The notes: generated by a model from the letters alone, not told the origin. A stretch of DNA of 64,000 nucleotides from Amycolatopsis taiwanensis DSM 45107 (GCF_000519205.1 NZ_KI912602.1:207127-271126), one strand, 5' to 3'; counted from the stretch's first letter, positions 43,769 to 52,925 are shown. Translations and numbers: made by a program.

Positions 43769-43841
43769 CCCGCTTCGGTACAACGCGGCGGCACTGCACC
43801 GGGAACCGGTGGTGCGCAGGCCGCGGACCGGCTCGGCGCCG

Positions 43842-44300
43842 TCAGCGGTTCTTCCGCACAGAAGTCGTGTCGACGTCAGCGGGGTCGCCGCCTGAGCCGA
43901 TCGGCTGGAGCCGCGGCAGCGGGAGGCCGTGTTCGTCAACGAGGACGGAGTGGGTCTCGCCGGCGGCGAAGGCATGCCGTTCGCCCCATTGACGCAGGGC
44001 GACGATGACGGTGAACAGGTCGCGCCCGGCAGGGGTGAGGGTGTAGAGCTGCCGCCTGCCCGAGGGTGCGGTCTGCCGGTCGAGGACGCCGCGCTCGACC
44101 AGCCGGCGGAGCCGGTCGGTGAGGATGTTGCGGGCGATGCCGGTGCGCTGCTGGAAGTCGGTGAACGCTCGCGCGCCGTCCATGGCGTCGCGGACGATGA
44201 GCAGGCTCCAGCGGTCGCCGATCAGGTCGACGGTTCGCGCCACCGGGCAGGTCGGATCGGTCCAGGTCACGTCCTCGGCGCCGATCGCGGTCTGAGTCAT
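43842..44300 (-). CDS. HxlR-family winged-helix regulator
   Basis: 152 residues from ATG 44300 behind GGGAGA. HxlR signature: DPTCPVARTVDLIGDRWSLLIVRDAMDGARAFTDFQQRTGIARNILTDRLRRLVERGVLDRQ, with the invariant Cys (C in TCPVAR) often used for redox sensing. It is divergent from the MFS gene, with an inverted repeat between the two, and probably represses it. The longer frame to 44450 overlaps the promoter. Confidence 0.92.
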   Translation of the reverse strand: MTQTAIGAEDVTWTDPTCPVARTVDLIGDRWSLLIVRDAMDGARAFTDFQQRTGIARNILTDRLRRLVERGVLDRQTAPSGRRQLYTLTPAGRDLFTVIVALRQWGERHAFAAGETHSVLVDEHGLPLPRLQPIGSGGDPADVDTTSVRKNR

Positions 44301-44348
44301 CGCTTCTCCCGAAGAGTTGCTGATTGAAACCATTCTGCCGTACTGTCG

Positions 44349-44373
44349 AATCAGTTGCAAATTGCTACTGATT
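44349..44373. promoter_or_regulatory. Inverted repeat AATCAGT-n11-ACTGATT
   Basis: Perfect seven-base arms in the divergent region between the HxlR gene and the MFS transporter, ending 12 bp before the transporter ATG. A further TTGCTGATTGAAAC copy lies at 44316-44329. The likely ligand is the adjacent HxlR regulator. Confidence 0.65.
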
Positions 44374-44385
44374 GAAGGAGGGCGG

Positions 44386-45585
44386 ATGGGGTTGACCGTC
44401 GGCCGAAGGACGTTGCTTGCCGTGATCTGCGCGGTCGCCGTCGCGAGCATTTATGCCACGCAACCGGTTCTCGCCCGGATCGGAAGCGAGCTGGGCGTGC
44501 CGGCCGCCCGCCTGGGATGGATCGTCGCTGCCGGGCAACTCGGCTACCTGGCGGGGCTGGCCGTTCTGGTCCCCCTGGGCGACCTGATGGACAGGCGCAA
44601 GCTCATGGCGGGACACCTGCTGCTGACCGGGGTGGGTGCGGCACTGGCCGCGACAGCCGCTCAGGCCTGGATGCTGTTAGCCGGGCTGGTGATCGCGGGC
44701 CTGTTCGCGGTCGTCGTCCAGACGACGGTCGCCTACGCCGCAGCCCTGTCCACACCCGGGGAACGTGGCCGCAACCTCGGTGTGGTCACCTCCGGTGTCG
44801 TCGTCGGCATTCTCGGGGCACGCGTCGCGGCCGGCGCCCTGGCCGCGGTGTGGGGCTGGCGCAGTGTGTACGTCGCACTCGCCGTGCTCCTGGTGACGCT
44901 GGCGTGCCTCGTCCTGAGAACCCTGCCGCCGGACACACGTTCCGACCACGCCACATATCGACAGGTGCTGACGTCGTTGGGCGGACTGTTCCGCGAGCGC
45001 TTGTTCGTCTCGCGCGGGCTGATCGCGTTCTTCCTGTTCGCCTCCTTCGGCACGCTGTGGAGCGGCCTGGCGCTGCCGCTCGCGGCCGAGCCGTGGCAGC
45101 TGAGCACCGCGCAGATCGGCCTGTTCGGCCTTGCCGGCCTGACCGGCGCGCTCGGCGCCGCCCGGGCGGGACGCTGGGCCGATGCGGGGTTCGCGAGCGC
45201 CGTCACCGGCGGAGCGCTCGCGCTCCTCGCCGTCTCCTGGCTGGCCATCGGGCAAGCGTCGTGGTCGCTGTGGCTCGTCATCATCGGCGTGGTCGTGCTC
45301 GATTTCGCCGTGCAAGCCGTGCACGTGAGCAATCAGCACCTGCTCACCATGACCCATCCGCACCGCACCAGCAGCGTCATCGGCGGATACATGATCTTCT
45401 ACTCGCTCGGCTCCGCCCTCGGCGCGACCACGACGACCACCGTGTTCGCCGGCGCCGGATGGACCGGCTCCAGCATCCTCGGCGCGGCCTTCGCCGCCTG
45501 TGCGCTCGTGGCCTGGGCGTCCAGCCGTCGCGTGGTTTCGAAGCTCCCACAGGTTGTCCATAACCCCACAAAGGGTTATATATAG
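44386..45585 (+). CDS. Major facilitator superfamily exporter
   Basis: 399 residues from ATG 44386 behind GGAGGGCGG. Twelve hydrophobic segments can be counted, with the loop motif GDLMDRRKLMAGH between helices 2 and 3, as in drug-efflux MFS proteins, and Gly/Ala-rich helices throughout. The context of an HxlR repressor and a shared operator suggests export of a toxic compound. The last codons lie inside an inverted repeat at 45560-45579. Confidence 0.9.
   Translation: MGLTVGRRTLLAVICAVAVASIYATQPVLARIGSELGVPAARLGWIVAAGQLGYLAGLAVLVPLGDLMDRRKLMAGHLLLTGVGAALAATAAQAWMLLAGLVIAGLFAVVVQTTVAYAAALSTPGERGRNLGVVTSGVVVGILGARVAAGALAAVWGWRSVYVALAVLLVTLACLVLRTLPPDTRSDHATYRQVLTSLGGLFRERLFVSRGLIAFFLFASFGTLWSGLALPLAAEPWQLSTAQIGLFGLAGLTGALGAARAGRWADAGFASAVTGGALALLAVSWLAIGQASWSLWLVIIGVVVLDFAVQAVHVSNQHLLTMTHPHRTSSVIGGYMIFYSLGSALGATTTTTVFAGAGWTGSSILGAAFAACALVAWASSRRVVSKLPQVVHNPTKGYI
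45560..45579. promoter_or_regulatory. Inverted repeat ATAACCC-n6-GGGTTAT before the Clp-N gene
   Basis: Perfect seven-base arms followed by an AT-rich TATATAGGGG, 40 bp before the Clp-N gene and overlapping the end of the MFS gene. It may be the operator of the ribbon-helix-helix part of the next gene, or its promoter. Confidence 0.5.
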
Positions 45586-45618
45586 GGGTAGGTATCTTGA
45601 TGGCAGGAAGGGGCGGCG

Positions 45619-46353
45619 ATGCCGAAGATCAACGTGTATCTGCCCGATGATCTGGCCGACGCGGTCAAGGCGTCCGGGGTGCCGGTCTCGGCGATCTGCC
45701 AGCGGGCACTGGAACAGTCGGTACGGCGCGTGACGGCGATCCGGGCGACCGTGCTGGGCGACCTGGCGACCGATGACCCGACGGCTCAGCTCTCGCATTT
45801 CGCCGAACGCGCGCGCAACGCGATCAAACTCGCGGTCGAGCAAGCGCGGACGACCCACGCCGCCAACGTCGGCACGGAACATCTGCTGCACGGAATTCTC
45901 GCCGAGGGGAGCAATCTCGCCCTGCGTGTGCTGCACACAATGGAGATCGATCCCGCTCACGTGGCACGAGCGCTACCCGACGCCTCGCCGGCACCGGAAA
46001 CTCCGTCGGCGACACAGTTCAGCGGGCCCGCGGCCAATGCGCTGGAGTTGACCGTGACCGAGGCCCTCGCGCTGGGGCACAACTACGTCGGCTGCGAGCA
46101 CCTCCTACTCGGCCTGCTCAGCGAACCCGACGGCACCGCCGGCCGGGTACTGCGGGAGTTGGGCATCGACCAGCGCACCGCGCGCCGGACAGTCGTGGCC
46201 GCACTCACCGGCTACACCCACCTCCGCGCCCAAACGAGCGCCTCCGCAGATACGGCAAGCGTGATCACCACAGCGGTGCGCCAGGAACTCCGCCCTGTTC
46301 TCGATCGCCTGGAACGGCTGGAGCAGCGGGCCGGCCTCACCGCCGAGGCTTGA
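45619..46353 (+). CDS. Clp-N domain protein with ribbon-helix-helix-like N-terminus
   Basis: 244 residues. Residues 1-40 (MPKINVYLPDDLADAVKASG) look like a ribbon-helix-helix DNA-binding unit. Two Clp-N repeats follow (FAERARNAIKLAVEQARTTHAANVGTEHLLHGILAEGSNLALRVL and ALELTVTEALALGHNYVGCEHLLLGLLSEPDGTAGRVLRELG), the same fold that recognises substrates in ClpA/ClpC. No ATPase domain is present. A helical tail ends in ERLEQRAGLTAEA. It is probably a DNA-binding or adaptor protein of the Clp system. A 35-codon membrane peptide starts immediately after its stop. Confidence 0.85.
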   Translation: MPKINVYLPDDLADAVKASGVPVSAICQRALEQSVRRVTAIRATVLGDLATDDPTAQLSHFAERARNAIKLAVEQARTTHAANVGTEHLLHGILAEGSNLALRVLHTMEIDPAHVARALPDASPAPETPSATQFSGPAANALELTVTEALALGHNYVGCEHLLLGLLSEPDGTAGRVLRELGIDQRTARRTVVAALTGYTHLRAQTSASADTASVITTAVRQELRPVLDRLERLEQRAGLTAEA

Positions 46354-46461
46354 GTGTCCACACCGGACACCAGGGCGCGAACGCAGCGGCGGATCCTTTC
46401 CCGCATCGCAATTGCCCTGCTAACCGCGATATTGGTGATCATCATGACGGGAGTGGTGTGA
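46354..46461 (+). CDS. Predicted 35-residue single-pass membrane peptide
   Basis: The ORF begins at GTG directly after the Clp-N gene stop (TGA-GTG) and ends with a TGA whose last base is the first base of the asparaginase ATG (TGATG). This back-to-back arrangement implies translational coupling. The peptide starts VSTPDTRARTQRRILSR and then has a hydrophobic stretch IAIALLTAILVIIMTGVV, a clear membrane segment with a basic cytosolic side. Function unknown. It is too short for ordinary gene calling. Confidence 0.6.
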   Translation: MSTPDTRARTQRRILSRIAIALLTAILVIIMTGVV

Positions 46462-47429
46462 TGCCACGTGTGCTACTTCTGGCCACCGGCGACACGATCG
46501 CCTACCGCCAGCACTCGGGACGGCCCGCAATCGCGACCGCAGCCGAACTGCTCGTGGCCGCGGGCGTTCCAGCCGTCGACGTGCGTGCCGAGGACGTCAT
46601 GGCCGAGCCGAGCTGGGACACCTCACCCGCCACGATGTTGTCCCTGGCCCGCCGAGTGCGCACCGCCCTCGCGGACGACGGATTCGACGGCGTGGTCGTC
46701 ACCCATGGCATCGACACCCTCGAAGAAACGGCCTTCCTCACCGACCTGATCGTCGGCCGCGCCGCCGCCCGCGGCGGCGTCGTGTTCACCGGCGCCGCCC
46801 ACTGCCTGGACGAACCTGCCAGCGATGGCCCCGGCAACCTGGCCTCCGCCCTCACCGCCGCCGCCCACCCCACAACACGTGGTCTGGGCACGCTCGTCTG
46901 CTTCAACCGGGAACTGCACGCCGCCCGCTGGGCAACCCTGACCGACACCACCGAGCCATCGGCGTTCTCCTCGGCACCGCACCCGTTGCTTGGGCGGGTG
47001 ACCCCCACCGGCGACGTGACCATCACGGCAACCCCACCGGCTCGGCCCCCGCAGGCCGAGGGAATGCCCGAATCCGACGTGGCCTTGATCAAGACCTACC
47101 CCGGCATCACGCCGGCCCTGTTGACCACCGCGGCCGACGCCGGCGCGCGGGGCATCGTGCTGGAAGGCACCGGGGCGGGAAATGTGCCCGTCGAACTGTT
47201 CACCACCATCAGCGAACTGACCGAATGGGACATTCCCGTCGTCCTCGCCTCCCGCGCCCGCACCCATCCCACCGCCCTCGACCACGCGCACGAGGGCACC
47301 GGCCTCGCCACCAAGGTCGGCGCGATCAGCGCGCGAGGACTCACTCCCGCCCACGCACGGATCGCCCTCATGGTCGCCCTCGGAAGTGGCGGTGTGGCGG
47401 CGGTACGGGAATGGTTCGGCCGGCTCTGA
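46461..47429 (+). CDS. L-asparaginase family amidohydrolase
   Basis: 322 residues from ATG 46461. Motifs: VLLLATGDTIAYRQ (first catalytic Thr in TGDT, usually TGGT) and GVVVTHGIDTLEETAFL (second Thr and Asp, HGTDT-like). GLGTLVCFNREL and the C-terminal LEGTGAGNVP fit the two-domain asparaginase fold. It hydrolyses L-asparagine to aspartate and ammonia; substitution in the first motif may change rate or specificity. There is no signal peptide, so it is probably cytosolic. It is co-translated with the small membrane peptide. Confidence 0.9.
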   Translation: MPRVLLLATGDTIAYRQHSGRPAIATAAELLVAAGVPAVDVRAEDVMAEPSWDTSPATMLSLARRVRTALADDGFDGVVVTHGIDTLEETAFLTDLIVGRAAARGGVVFTGAAHCLDEPASDGPGNLASALTAAAHPTTRGLGTLVCFNRELHAARWATLTDTTEPSAFSSAPHPLLGRVTPTGDVTITATPPARPPQAEGMPESDVALIKTYPGITPALLTTAADAGARGIVLEGTGAGNVPVELFTTISELTEWDIPVVLASRARTHPTALDHAHEGTGLATKVGAISARGLTPAHARIALMVALGSGGVAAVREWFGRL

Positions 47430-47452
47430 TCGTTCGGGTTCGAGACGAGCGG

Positions 47453-49066
47453 TCAGCGGATGTCGGTGGCGATGATGTGCTCGATGTTGCGTTCGGCCAG
47501 TGCCGTGATGGTGACGAACGGATTCACGCCGGTACTACCGGGAATGAGTGAACCGTCGGTGACATACAGGTTCGGATAGCCGTTGACCCGGCCGTAGAGG
47601 TCGGTGGCCTTGCCGAGCACGAGGCCACCCAGCGGGTGGTAGGTGAAGCGGTTTTCGAACGCACGCGTGTCACTGAAGAGGTCGGACCGGTAGACCGTGA
47701 CGTTCGCGGCGTTGATCTTGTCGAACAGGTTCTTCGCCGCGTCGATCGAACGCTGCCCCTGCGCGAGATCCCAGTGCAAGGTTACCGAGTCCGTGGCCGA
47801 GTCGTAGGCGAAGTAACCGCGCTCCGGATTCTTGGTGATCGCCAGGTACAGGCTCGCCCAGGTCTCGATGCCCGCCGGCAGGGGCGCGATCTCGGCGAAC
47901 ACCGGGTAGGCCGGGTCGTTCCACGCGTCGATGCCCATCGCGGGCATGCCCGACTGCAGGGACCCGGTGGGATCCCAGATGTGATTGGCACGGCCGAGCA
48001 TGACGTTGCCGTTGGTGCCCCAGCCCTGTCCGACTTCGCTGCCCAGCAGCGGCAGTTTCCCGGTCTCACGAGCGCGCACGAGGAGGCTCGTCGACCCGAT
48101 GCTGCCCGCGCCGAGGAACAGGTACTTCGCACCGATCTGCTTGGTGGCGAGCACGTTTCCTTCAGCGTCGGTCTGCCTGACGGTCAGCAGGTAGGTGCCG
48201 TCGGGCTGCCGGGTGATTTCACGCACCTCGTGCAAGGTCTTGATGGTGACCATGCCGGTGCCCAGCGCTGCGGCAAGGTAGGTCTTGTCGAGCGACCGTT
48301 TCCCGTGGTTGTTGCCGTAGATGACCTCCGACGCCAGTGCCGAACGCGGCACCTGGTTGGTTTCTTCCTGCTTCATATATGTGAAGTCGTAGACGCTCGG
48401 CACGAAGGTGGTGGTCAAGCCCGCGTTCTGCGCGGCCTTTCGGGAAACCCTGGCGTACTGATAGCAGTCGCAGGTCTCGAACCAGGCCGGGTCGATGTCG
48501 TTCTTGCCGAGGTTGGCGTTGGCTCGCGGGAAGTAGACGTCGTACATTTCGGCGGCGTTGACCTCAGGCAAGATCTCCTCGAAGTACGACCGCTTCGGCG
48601 TGACCGCCATGGCGCCGTTGACCAGCGAGCCGCCTCCGACGCCCCGCCCGACGAAGACCGACATGTCTCCGAAATGCATGCGGTCGAGGACGCCGGCGTA
48701 CGGCGTGATGTCCTTGTTGATCACGTCCAGCCACAGGAAGGTGGCCAGCGGCGCCTCGGTTCTGGTCTTGAACCACATCGACCGCTTGTCGGGGTTCAGC
48801 ATGCTCGGAAAGATCGAGCCGTCGCTGCTCGCGGTGTCCCACAGTTGGCCCATCTCGAGCATGAGGGTGGGCACGCCCGCCGCACCGAGGCGCAACGCGG
48901 TCGCCGCCGCGCCGTAACCGGTGCCGATCACCACTGCCTCGGAATAGTCCCGGCCCTCGGCCATCGCCGTGGACCGGGACGCGGAAATGGTCGTCAACCC
49001 CAGCGACGCTGCCGAACTGAGCGCGGCCATACCGAGAAAGCGTCTGCGCGACAACGAGTTTGACAT
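47453..49066 (-). CDS. choA: Tat-exported cholesterol oxidase (GMC-type)
   Basis: 537 residues. The N-terminus has a twin-arginine signal (SLSRRRFLGMAALSSAASLGL) for folded export. The FAD site EAVVIGTGYGAAATALRLG is typical, as are GRGVGGGSLVNGAMAVTPKR, the PAGIETWASLYLAITKNPERG loop holding the active-site Glu, FTYHPLGGLVLGKATD with the His, and GSTGVNPFVTITALAERN with the Asn. It oxidises and isomerises cholesterol to cholest-4-en-3-one with oxygen, as in Streptomyces and Brevibacterium ChoA. Confidence 0.94.
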   Translation of the reverse strand: MSNSLSRRRFLGMAALSSAASLGLTTISASRSTAMAEGRDYSEAVVIGTGYGAAATALRLGAAGVPTLMLEMGQLWDTASSDGSIFPSMLNPDKRSMWFKTRTEAPLATFLWLDVINKDITPYAGVLDRMHFGDMSVFVGRGVGGGSLVNGAMAVTPKRSYFEEILPEVNAAEMYDVYFPRANANLGKNDIDPAWFETCDCYQYARVSRKAAQNAGLTTTFVPSVYDFTYMKQEETNQVPRSALASEVIYGNNHGKRSLDKTYLAAALGTGMVTIKTLHEVREITRQPDGTYLLTVRQTDAEGNVLATKQIGAKYLFLGAGSIGSTSLLVRARETGKLPLLGSEVGQGWGTNGNVMLGRANHIWDPTGSLQSGMPAMGIDAWNDPAYPVFAEIAPLPAGIETWASLYLAITKNPERGYFAYDSATDSVTLHWDLAQGQRSIDAAKNLFDKINAANVTVYRSDLFSDTRAFENRFTYHPLGGLVLGKATDLYGRVNGYPNLYVTDGSLIPGSTGVNPFVTITALAERNIEHIIATDIR

Positions 49067-49177
49067 AGGTAAACACTATTCACTCGTGACAGTAAATGGT
49101 GTTAAGTACACTCGAACGGCCTAGTACTCCAGCCGGACTTCGTGATCGGTGCTGGTGAGGGGGTGTTGGAGAGGAGT

Positions 49178-49236
49178 GCGGCCGCCAGTTGATCATGGTT
49201 GGTTGTGTGGACCTCTCAAGATCGGCTGGCGGCCGC
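49178..49236. repeat. Inverted repeat GCGGCCGCCAG / CTGGCGGCCGC (possible IS remnant)
   Basis: Perfect 11-bp arms at 49178-49188 and 49226-49236 enclose 37 bp. The stretch 49115-49260 is GC-rich, has no gene, and starts with CTAGTACTCCAGC, a type of sequence I associate with insertion-element ends in related genomes. No transposase is present, so a small non-autonomous element or a scar is possible. Confidence 0.4.
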
Positions 49237-49276
49237 GGGTTGGCAACAATCGTGTGGTCGAGCCAGAGGGAGACAG

Positions 49277-49792
49277 ATGACCGAGCCGGTGAGGGCAGCG
49301 ACGGCTGAACTGCGTGTGAGTTATGGACAGTTCTTCGTCAGGGACTACGGCAGTTGGGTCGGCGACCTGTCCCTTGCCGCTTCCAACGGTCTCGTGGGGG
49401 CGGACTCCAGCGGGGCTGTTGTCCTCACCGGCATCCACACAGGTCGGGTCAACGTGACCGTTGAACTCCTCGACAGTGCACCGGGCTCGGTCGACCTCGA
49501 CGACTGGGAAGAAGTCGTCGAGGTGTCGGTGGACTCCGAGGATGGGGAACTCATCGCCTGCGGGCTTGAGGACTCACCGCTGGAGTTCCCATACCTGTCC
49601 CACGCAGGAGCTGGCCCGTACCGGCTTCGCGTGCACGCTCGCGGCCGCGACACAGCCCCCGGTCTCAACCGCTTTGAGCCTGTCGAGGACTACAAGATCT
49701 CCGTGTGGCCCGCACCAGAAGCGGCGGAAACCGTCTACAAACAGTCGGACAAGTACGGACAGCAAGTCCGGACCACCTGGCCGCGACCGTAA
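49277..49792 (+). CDS. Conserved actinobacterial protein of unknown function
   Basis: 171 residues from ATG 49277 behind GAGGGAGAC; the longer frame to 49199 lies in the inverted-repeat region. It belongs to a common actinobacterial family with the pattern YGQFFVRDYGS...GAVVLTGIHTGRVNVTVELLDS...DDWEEVVEVSV...FPYLSHAGAGPYRLRVHARGRD...WPAPEAAETVYKQS. Predicted beta-rich. Members are frequently seen near secretion or toxin-type genes, which hints at an immunity-like role. That is inference. Confidence 0.7.
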   Translation: MTEPVRAATAELRVSYGQFFVRDYGSWVGDLSLAASNGLVGADSSGAVVLTGIHTGRVNVTVELLDSAPGSVDLDDWEEVVEVSVDSEDGELIACGLEDSPLEFPYLSHAGAGPYRLRVHARGRDTAPGLNRFEPVEDYKISVWPAPEAAETVYKQSDKYGQQVRTTWPRP

Positions 49793-49916
49793 CGACCGAG
49801 AACGACCCCGACAACCAAGCCGCAGCCCCCCGAACCAGCTGAGAGAGTCGTCGGATTCTGTGCCGGCTAACAACGCGGCGCGAGTCGGCCGAGCGTTGAC
49901 GCCGACCGCGTGGGTA

Positions 49917-52082
49917 TCACGAAGCCGAGATGACCACACGCACGTCGACGGGGCGGATGGACGAACCGCTCGCGATCACCGGGTTCAGGTCGAGTTCGGC
50001 CAGTTCAGGTGTCGTCGCCACGAAGTTCCCGACCTTGACGAGGAATTCGCTCAACGCGTCGAGGTCGACGGCCGGCAGCGTCCGGTGTCCGGACAGCAGC
50101 CTCGAAACGAGGGTTTCCTGGATCATTTCCTTCGCTTCGAGCGCGCTGAACGGGACCGCGCGGAAGGTCACGTCGCGCAGTGCCTCGACGAGTATCCCCC
50201 CGCTGCCGAAGGCGACCACGGGTCCGAAGATCGGGTCCACCGTCGCGCCCACCAGGAGTTCGACTCCTCGTGGGGCCATCGGGCCGACGAGCACGCCCGT
50301 GATCTCGGCCTCCGGCACGGCGGAGCGAAGCGAGTCGACGATCTCGGTGTAGGCGCCCTCGGCGGTGCCGGGGGTCACGTCGAGCCGCACGCCGCCGAGG
50401 TCGGACTTGTGCACAGCCTGTGGAGAAACGACCTTGAGCGCACAGGGGCCTCCGAATGCCGCCACCGCGGCCTCGGCATCTCGCGCGCTGCGGACCAGGC
50501 GCCACGGACCGAGGTCGATCCCGGCTTCTTCCAGGAGATAGCGGCCGCTCGGCTCATCAAGCGGCCGGACCTCCTGGCCGCCTTCCGCTGCCGAGAGGGA
50601 AACCCGGAATTCGCCACGATCTTCCATTGTGGACAGATAGCGGCCGCGGCGGTACAGCGCGATGGTGGCCCGCACCGCGTGATCGATCGAAGCGAGCACC
50701 TGAACCCCGCTCGCGCGAAGGATCGCATGATTCTCCGGGCGATCCGGCTCGTACAAACTCTGTACCAGCAACGGAATCCCCGTGGTGCCGGCCAGCTCGG
50801 CCAGGCGCCGGGCGGCGAGGTTCTCGGCGCCTTGCAGGCCCGAATCGAACCGAAGATGATAGCCGCCGAACAGGCCGACAACGAGCACCATGCCGACACT
50901 CGGGTCATCGGCGAGACAGCGTGCGCATTCGGCAAGCCGCTCAGGGTCGTCGTCGGTGGCGCCGGCGACATCCACGGGATTGCCCACGGCCGCGGCGGGC
51001 CCGAGCAGCTCGCGCAGTCGTCCGGAGGTCGCCGGGGACAGCTCGGCCAGTTCGATCCCCGCCGCGCTGAGGGCGTCCGCCGCGAGCGTCGCATGCCCGC
51101 CGCCGTCGCTGAGCACCACGACACCGCGGCCGGCCGGCACCGGCGGCGTGGTGGCCAATACGCCCGACACCACGGCGAGTTCGTCGGAGCGCTCAACGAG
51201 TTCCACCCCGGCCTGCCGGAGAACGGCGGTCGCGACCGCATCCGACCCGGCGACCGATCCGGTGTGGGACAGGGCGGTGCGCTTCCCGATCTCCGAGCGG
51301 CCGCCGCGCAGCATGACCACGGGGCGGTGCCGCGTCACGTCGGCGAGCGTGGCGATCAGCTCCCGGCCGTGCCGGAAACCCTCGCTGTGCACGGCGATCG
51401 CGCCGGTCGTTTCCCGGCGGGCGAGGTAGGCGATGCATTCGTCGTAGCGCACGTCGGACTGGTTGCCCAGCCCGATGTAGGTGTCGAAGCCGGGTCCCCG
51501 GGCCGCCCGGCTCTCCGCGACCAGTGACAGCAACATGTTGCCGCTCTGCGCGATTACGCTGATCGGCCCCGGCGGCACATCGGGCAGTCCCACCAGGTTC
51601 GCGCCGCCGCTGACGTTGAGGATGCCCGAGGTGTTCGGCCCCACCACGCGGATGCCGGTGGCGGCCACCACCTCCCGCAGCTCCTCCTCCAGCTCGATGC
51701 CGGACGGCCCGGACTCGCGGAAACCGTTGGCCAGCACGACCGCACCCGCCACACCCGCGCTCGCACAGGCACGCAACACGCGCGGCACGGTCTGTGCCGG
51801 GGTGGCGATCAGCGCGACATCCACGCCCGCCGGCAGGTGGGAAACGTGCGGGAGGACAGTGAGGCCCAACAGGTTGCCGCCCTTGGGATTCACCGGATAG
51901 ATCGGGTAGGGGTAGCCGGCGTCAATCAGTGCGCGAATCGCCTGATAGCCGCGCTTGCCGGGGTCGGTCGACGCACCGACGACCGCGATGGAACGAGGGT
52001 CGAACATCCGCTCCAGCGGGTCGTGCCGCGCTCCGTTCGCGGCGGCCGGGACCGGGCCGGCGGCTCGCTGTACCGTGGTCAT
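49917..52082 (-). CDS. ADP-forming acyl-CoA synthetase (acetate--CoA ligase type), single chain
   Basis: 721 residues from ATG 52082. Order: CoA-binding Rossmann domain (FDPRSIAVVGASTDPGKRGYQAIRALIDAGY), ligase-CoA domains with the phosphohistidine loop ALSHTGSVAGSDAV, then the C-terminal ATP-grasp domain (LKVVSPQAVHKSDLGGVRLDV, VAFGSGGILVEALRDVTFRAVPF, ELAELDLNPVIA). It interconverts acyl-CoA, ADP and phosphate with acid, CoA and ATP. It starts 7 bp after the enoyl-CoA hydratase stop, so both are one operon. Confidence 0.9.
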   Translation of the reverse strand: MTTVQRAAGPVPAAANGARHDPLERMFDPRSIAVVGASTDPGKRGYQAIRALIDAGYPYPIYPVNPKGGNLLGLTVLPHVSHLPAGVDVALIATPAQTVPRVLRACASAGVAGAVVLANGFRESGPSGIELEEELREVVAATGIRVVGPNTSGILNVSGGANLVGLPDVPPGPISVIAQSGNMLLSLVAESRAARGPGFDTYIGLGNQSDVRYDECIAYLARRETTGAIAVHSEGFRHGRELIATLADVTRHRPVVMLRGGRSEIGKRTALSHTGSVAGSDAVATAVLRQAGVELVERSDELAVVSGVLATTPPVPAGRGVVVLSDGGGHATLAADALSAAGIELAELSPATSGRLRELLGPAAAVGNPVDVAGATDDDPERLAECARCLADDPSVGMVLVVGLFGGYHLRFDSGLQGAENLAARRLAELAGTTGIPLLVQSLYEPDRPENHAILRASGVQVLASIDHAVRATIALYRRGRYLSTMEDRGEFRVSLSAAEGGQEVRPLDEPSGRYLLEEAGIDLGPWRLVRSARDAEAAVAAFGGPCALKVVSPQAVHKSDLGGVRLDVTPGTAEGAYTEIVDSLRSAVPEAEITGVLVGPMAPRGVELLVGATVDPIFGPVVAFGSGGILVEALRDVTFRAVPFSALEAKEMIQETLVSRLLSGHRTLPAVDLDALSEFLVKVGNFVATTPELAELDLNPVIASGSSIRPVDVRVVISAS

Positions 52083-52089
52083 TCGCGGC

Positions 52090-52863
52090 TCACCTGCCCA
52101 GGAATTCCGGCTCGCGGCCCTCTCCGAAGGCGGCGACCCCTTCTGCCCAGTCATCGGTGCCCATCACGGCGAGAAGGTCCTTCGCCTCGGCCTGCAGCGC
52201 GTCGTCCAACCCGCTGTCGCGCGCCAAAGCCGCCTTCATCCGTCGCACGGACAGCGGTGCCAGGCTGGACAACCGCGACACCAGCCGATCGGTCACCGCC
52301 GTCAACTCGGCTTCGGGCGGCGCTTGGTGCGCCAGCCCCCACTGCACCGCCTGCGCGCCGGTGAACCGCTCGCCGAGCAGCAACAGATCGGTGGCCTTGC
52401 GCAGCCCGACGAGGCGGGGCAGCCGGTGGGTGACGCCACCGCCGACGAAGGTGCCGAGCGCCACCTCCGGAAAGCCCATCTTGGCATCCTCGGCCATGAC
52501 CAGGAAGTCGGCGCTGACCGCCATCTCGGCACCGGCACCCAGCGCGTACCCGCGGACCTCGGCGACCACCGGGACCGGCAGCTTCTGGATGCGTTCGCAC
52601 ACCTGCTGTCCCAATGCGACATAAGTCGCCCGGTCGGCCTGGGAACGATCCGCCGTGCGATGCGCCTTGAGATCGGCGCCGGCGGAGAACGCCCGGCCCG
52701 CACCGGTAAGTACCACGCAGCGGACACTCGAATCGAGCACCGCCGCCTGCAACTGGTTCAGAAGCTCGGTGTAGAGCTCCTCACTGACCGCGTTCAGCCG
52801 CTCTGGCCGGTTGAGCACGATCCGTAGCACTGGCCCCGAACGTTCGCCGAGCACCACACTCAT
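52090..52863 (-). CDS. Enoyl-CoA hydratase/isomerase family protein
   Basis: 257 residues. Crotonase signatures: RIVLNRPERLNAVSEELYTEL, VLTGAGRAFSAGADLK (oxyanion hole), PVVAEVRGYALGAGAEMAVSADFLVM with the catalytic Glu in GAGAEM, and FPEVALGTFVGGG. It hydrates a double bond in an acyl-CoA; the substrate is unknown. Same strand as the RpiR regulator, which lies 88 bp upstream, and followed by the ADP-forming synthetase. Confidence 0.9.
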   Translation of the reverse strand: MSVVLGERSGPVLRIVLNRPERLNAVSEELYTELLNQLQAAVLDSSVRCVVLTGAGRAFSAGADLKAHRTADRSQADRATYVALGQQVCERIQKLPVPVVAEVRGYALGAGAEMAVSADFLVMAEDAKMGFPEVALGTFVGGGVTHRLPRLVGLRKATDLLLLGERFTGAQAVQWGLAHQAPPEAELTAVTDRLVSRLSSLAPLSVRRMKAALARDSGLDDALQAEAKDLLAVMGTDDWAEGVAAFGEGREPEFLGR

Positions 52864-52925
52864 GACGGTGCGATCCCTTCAGTCTGGAGAACCGATGGCC
52901 CACAGACAGCCTGACAGAATGACCG

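Noticed and set aside
50000..51527. 688-codon plus-strand frame opposite the acyl-CoA synthetase
   Set aside because: Antisense shadow; the minus strand has full CoA-binding, phosphohistidine and ATP-grasp motifs.
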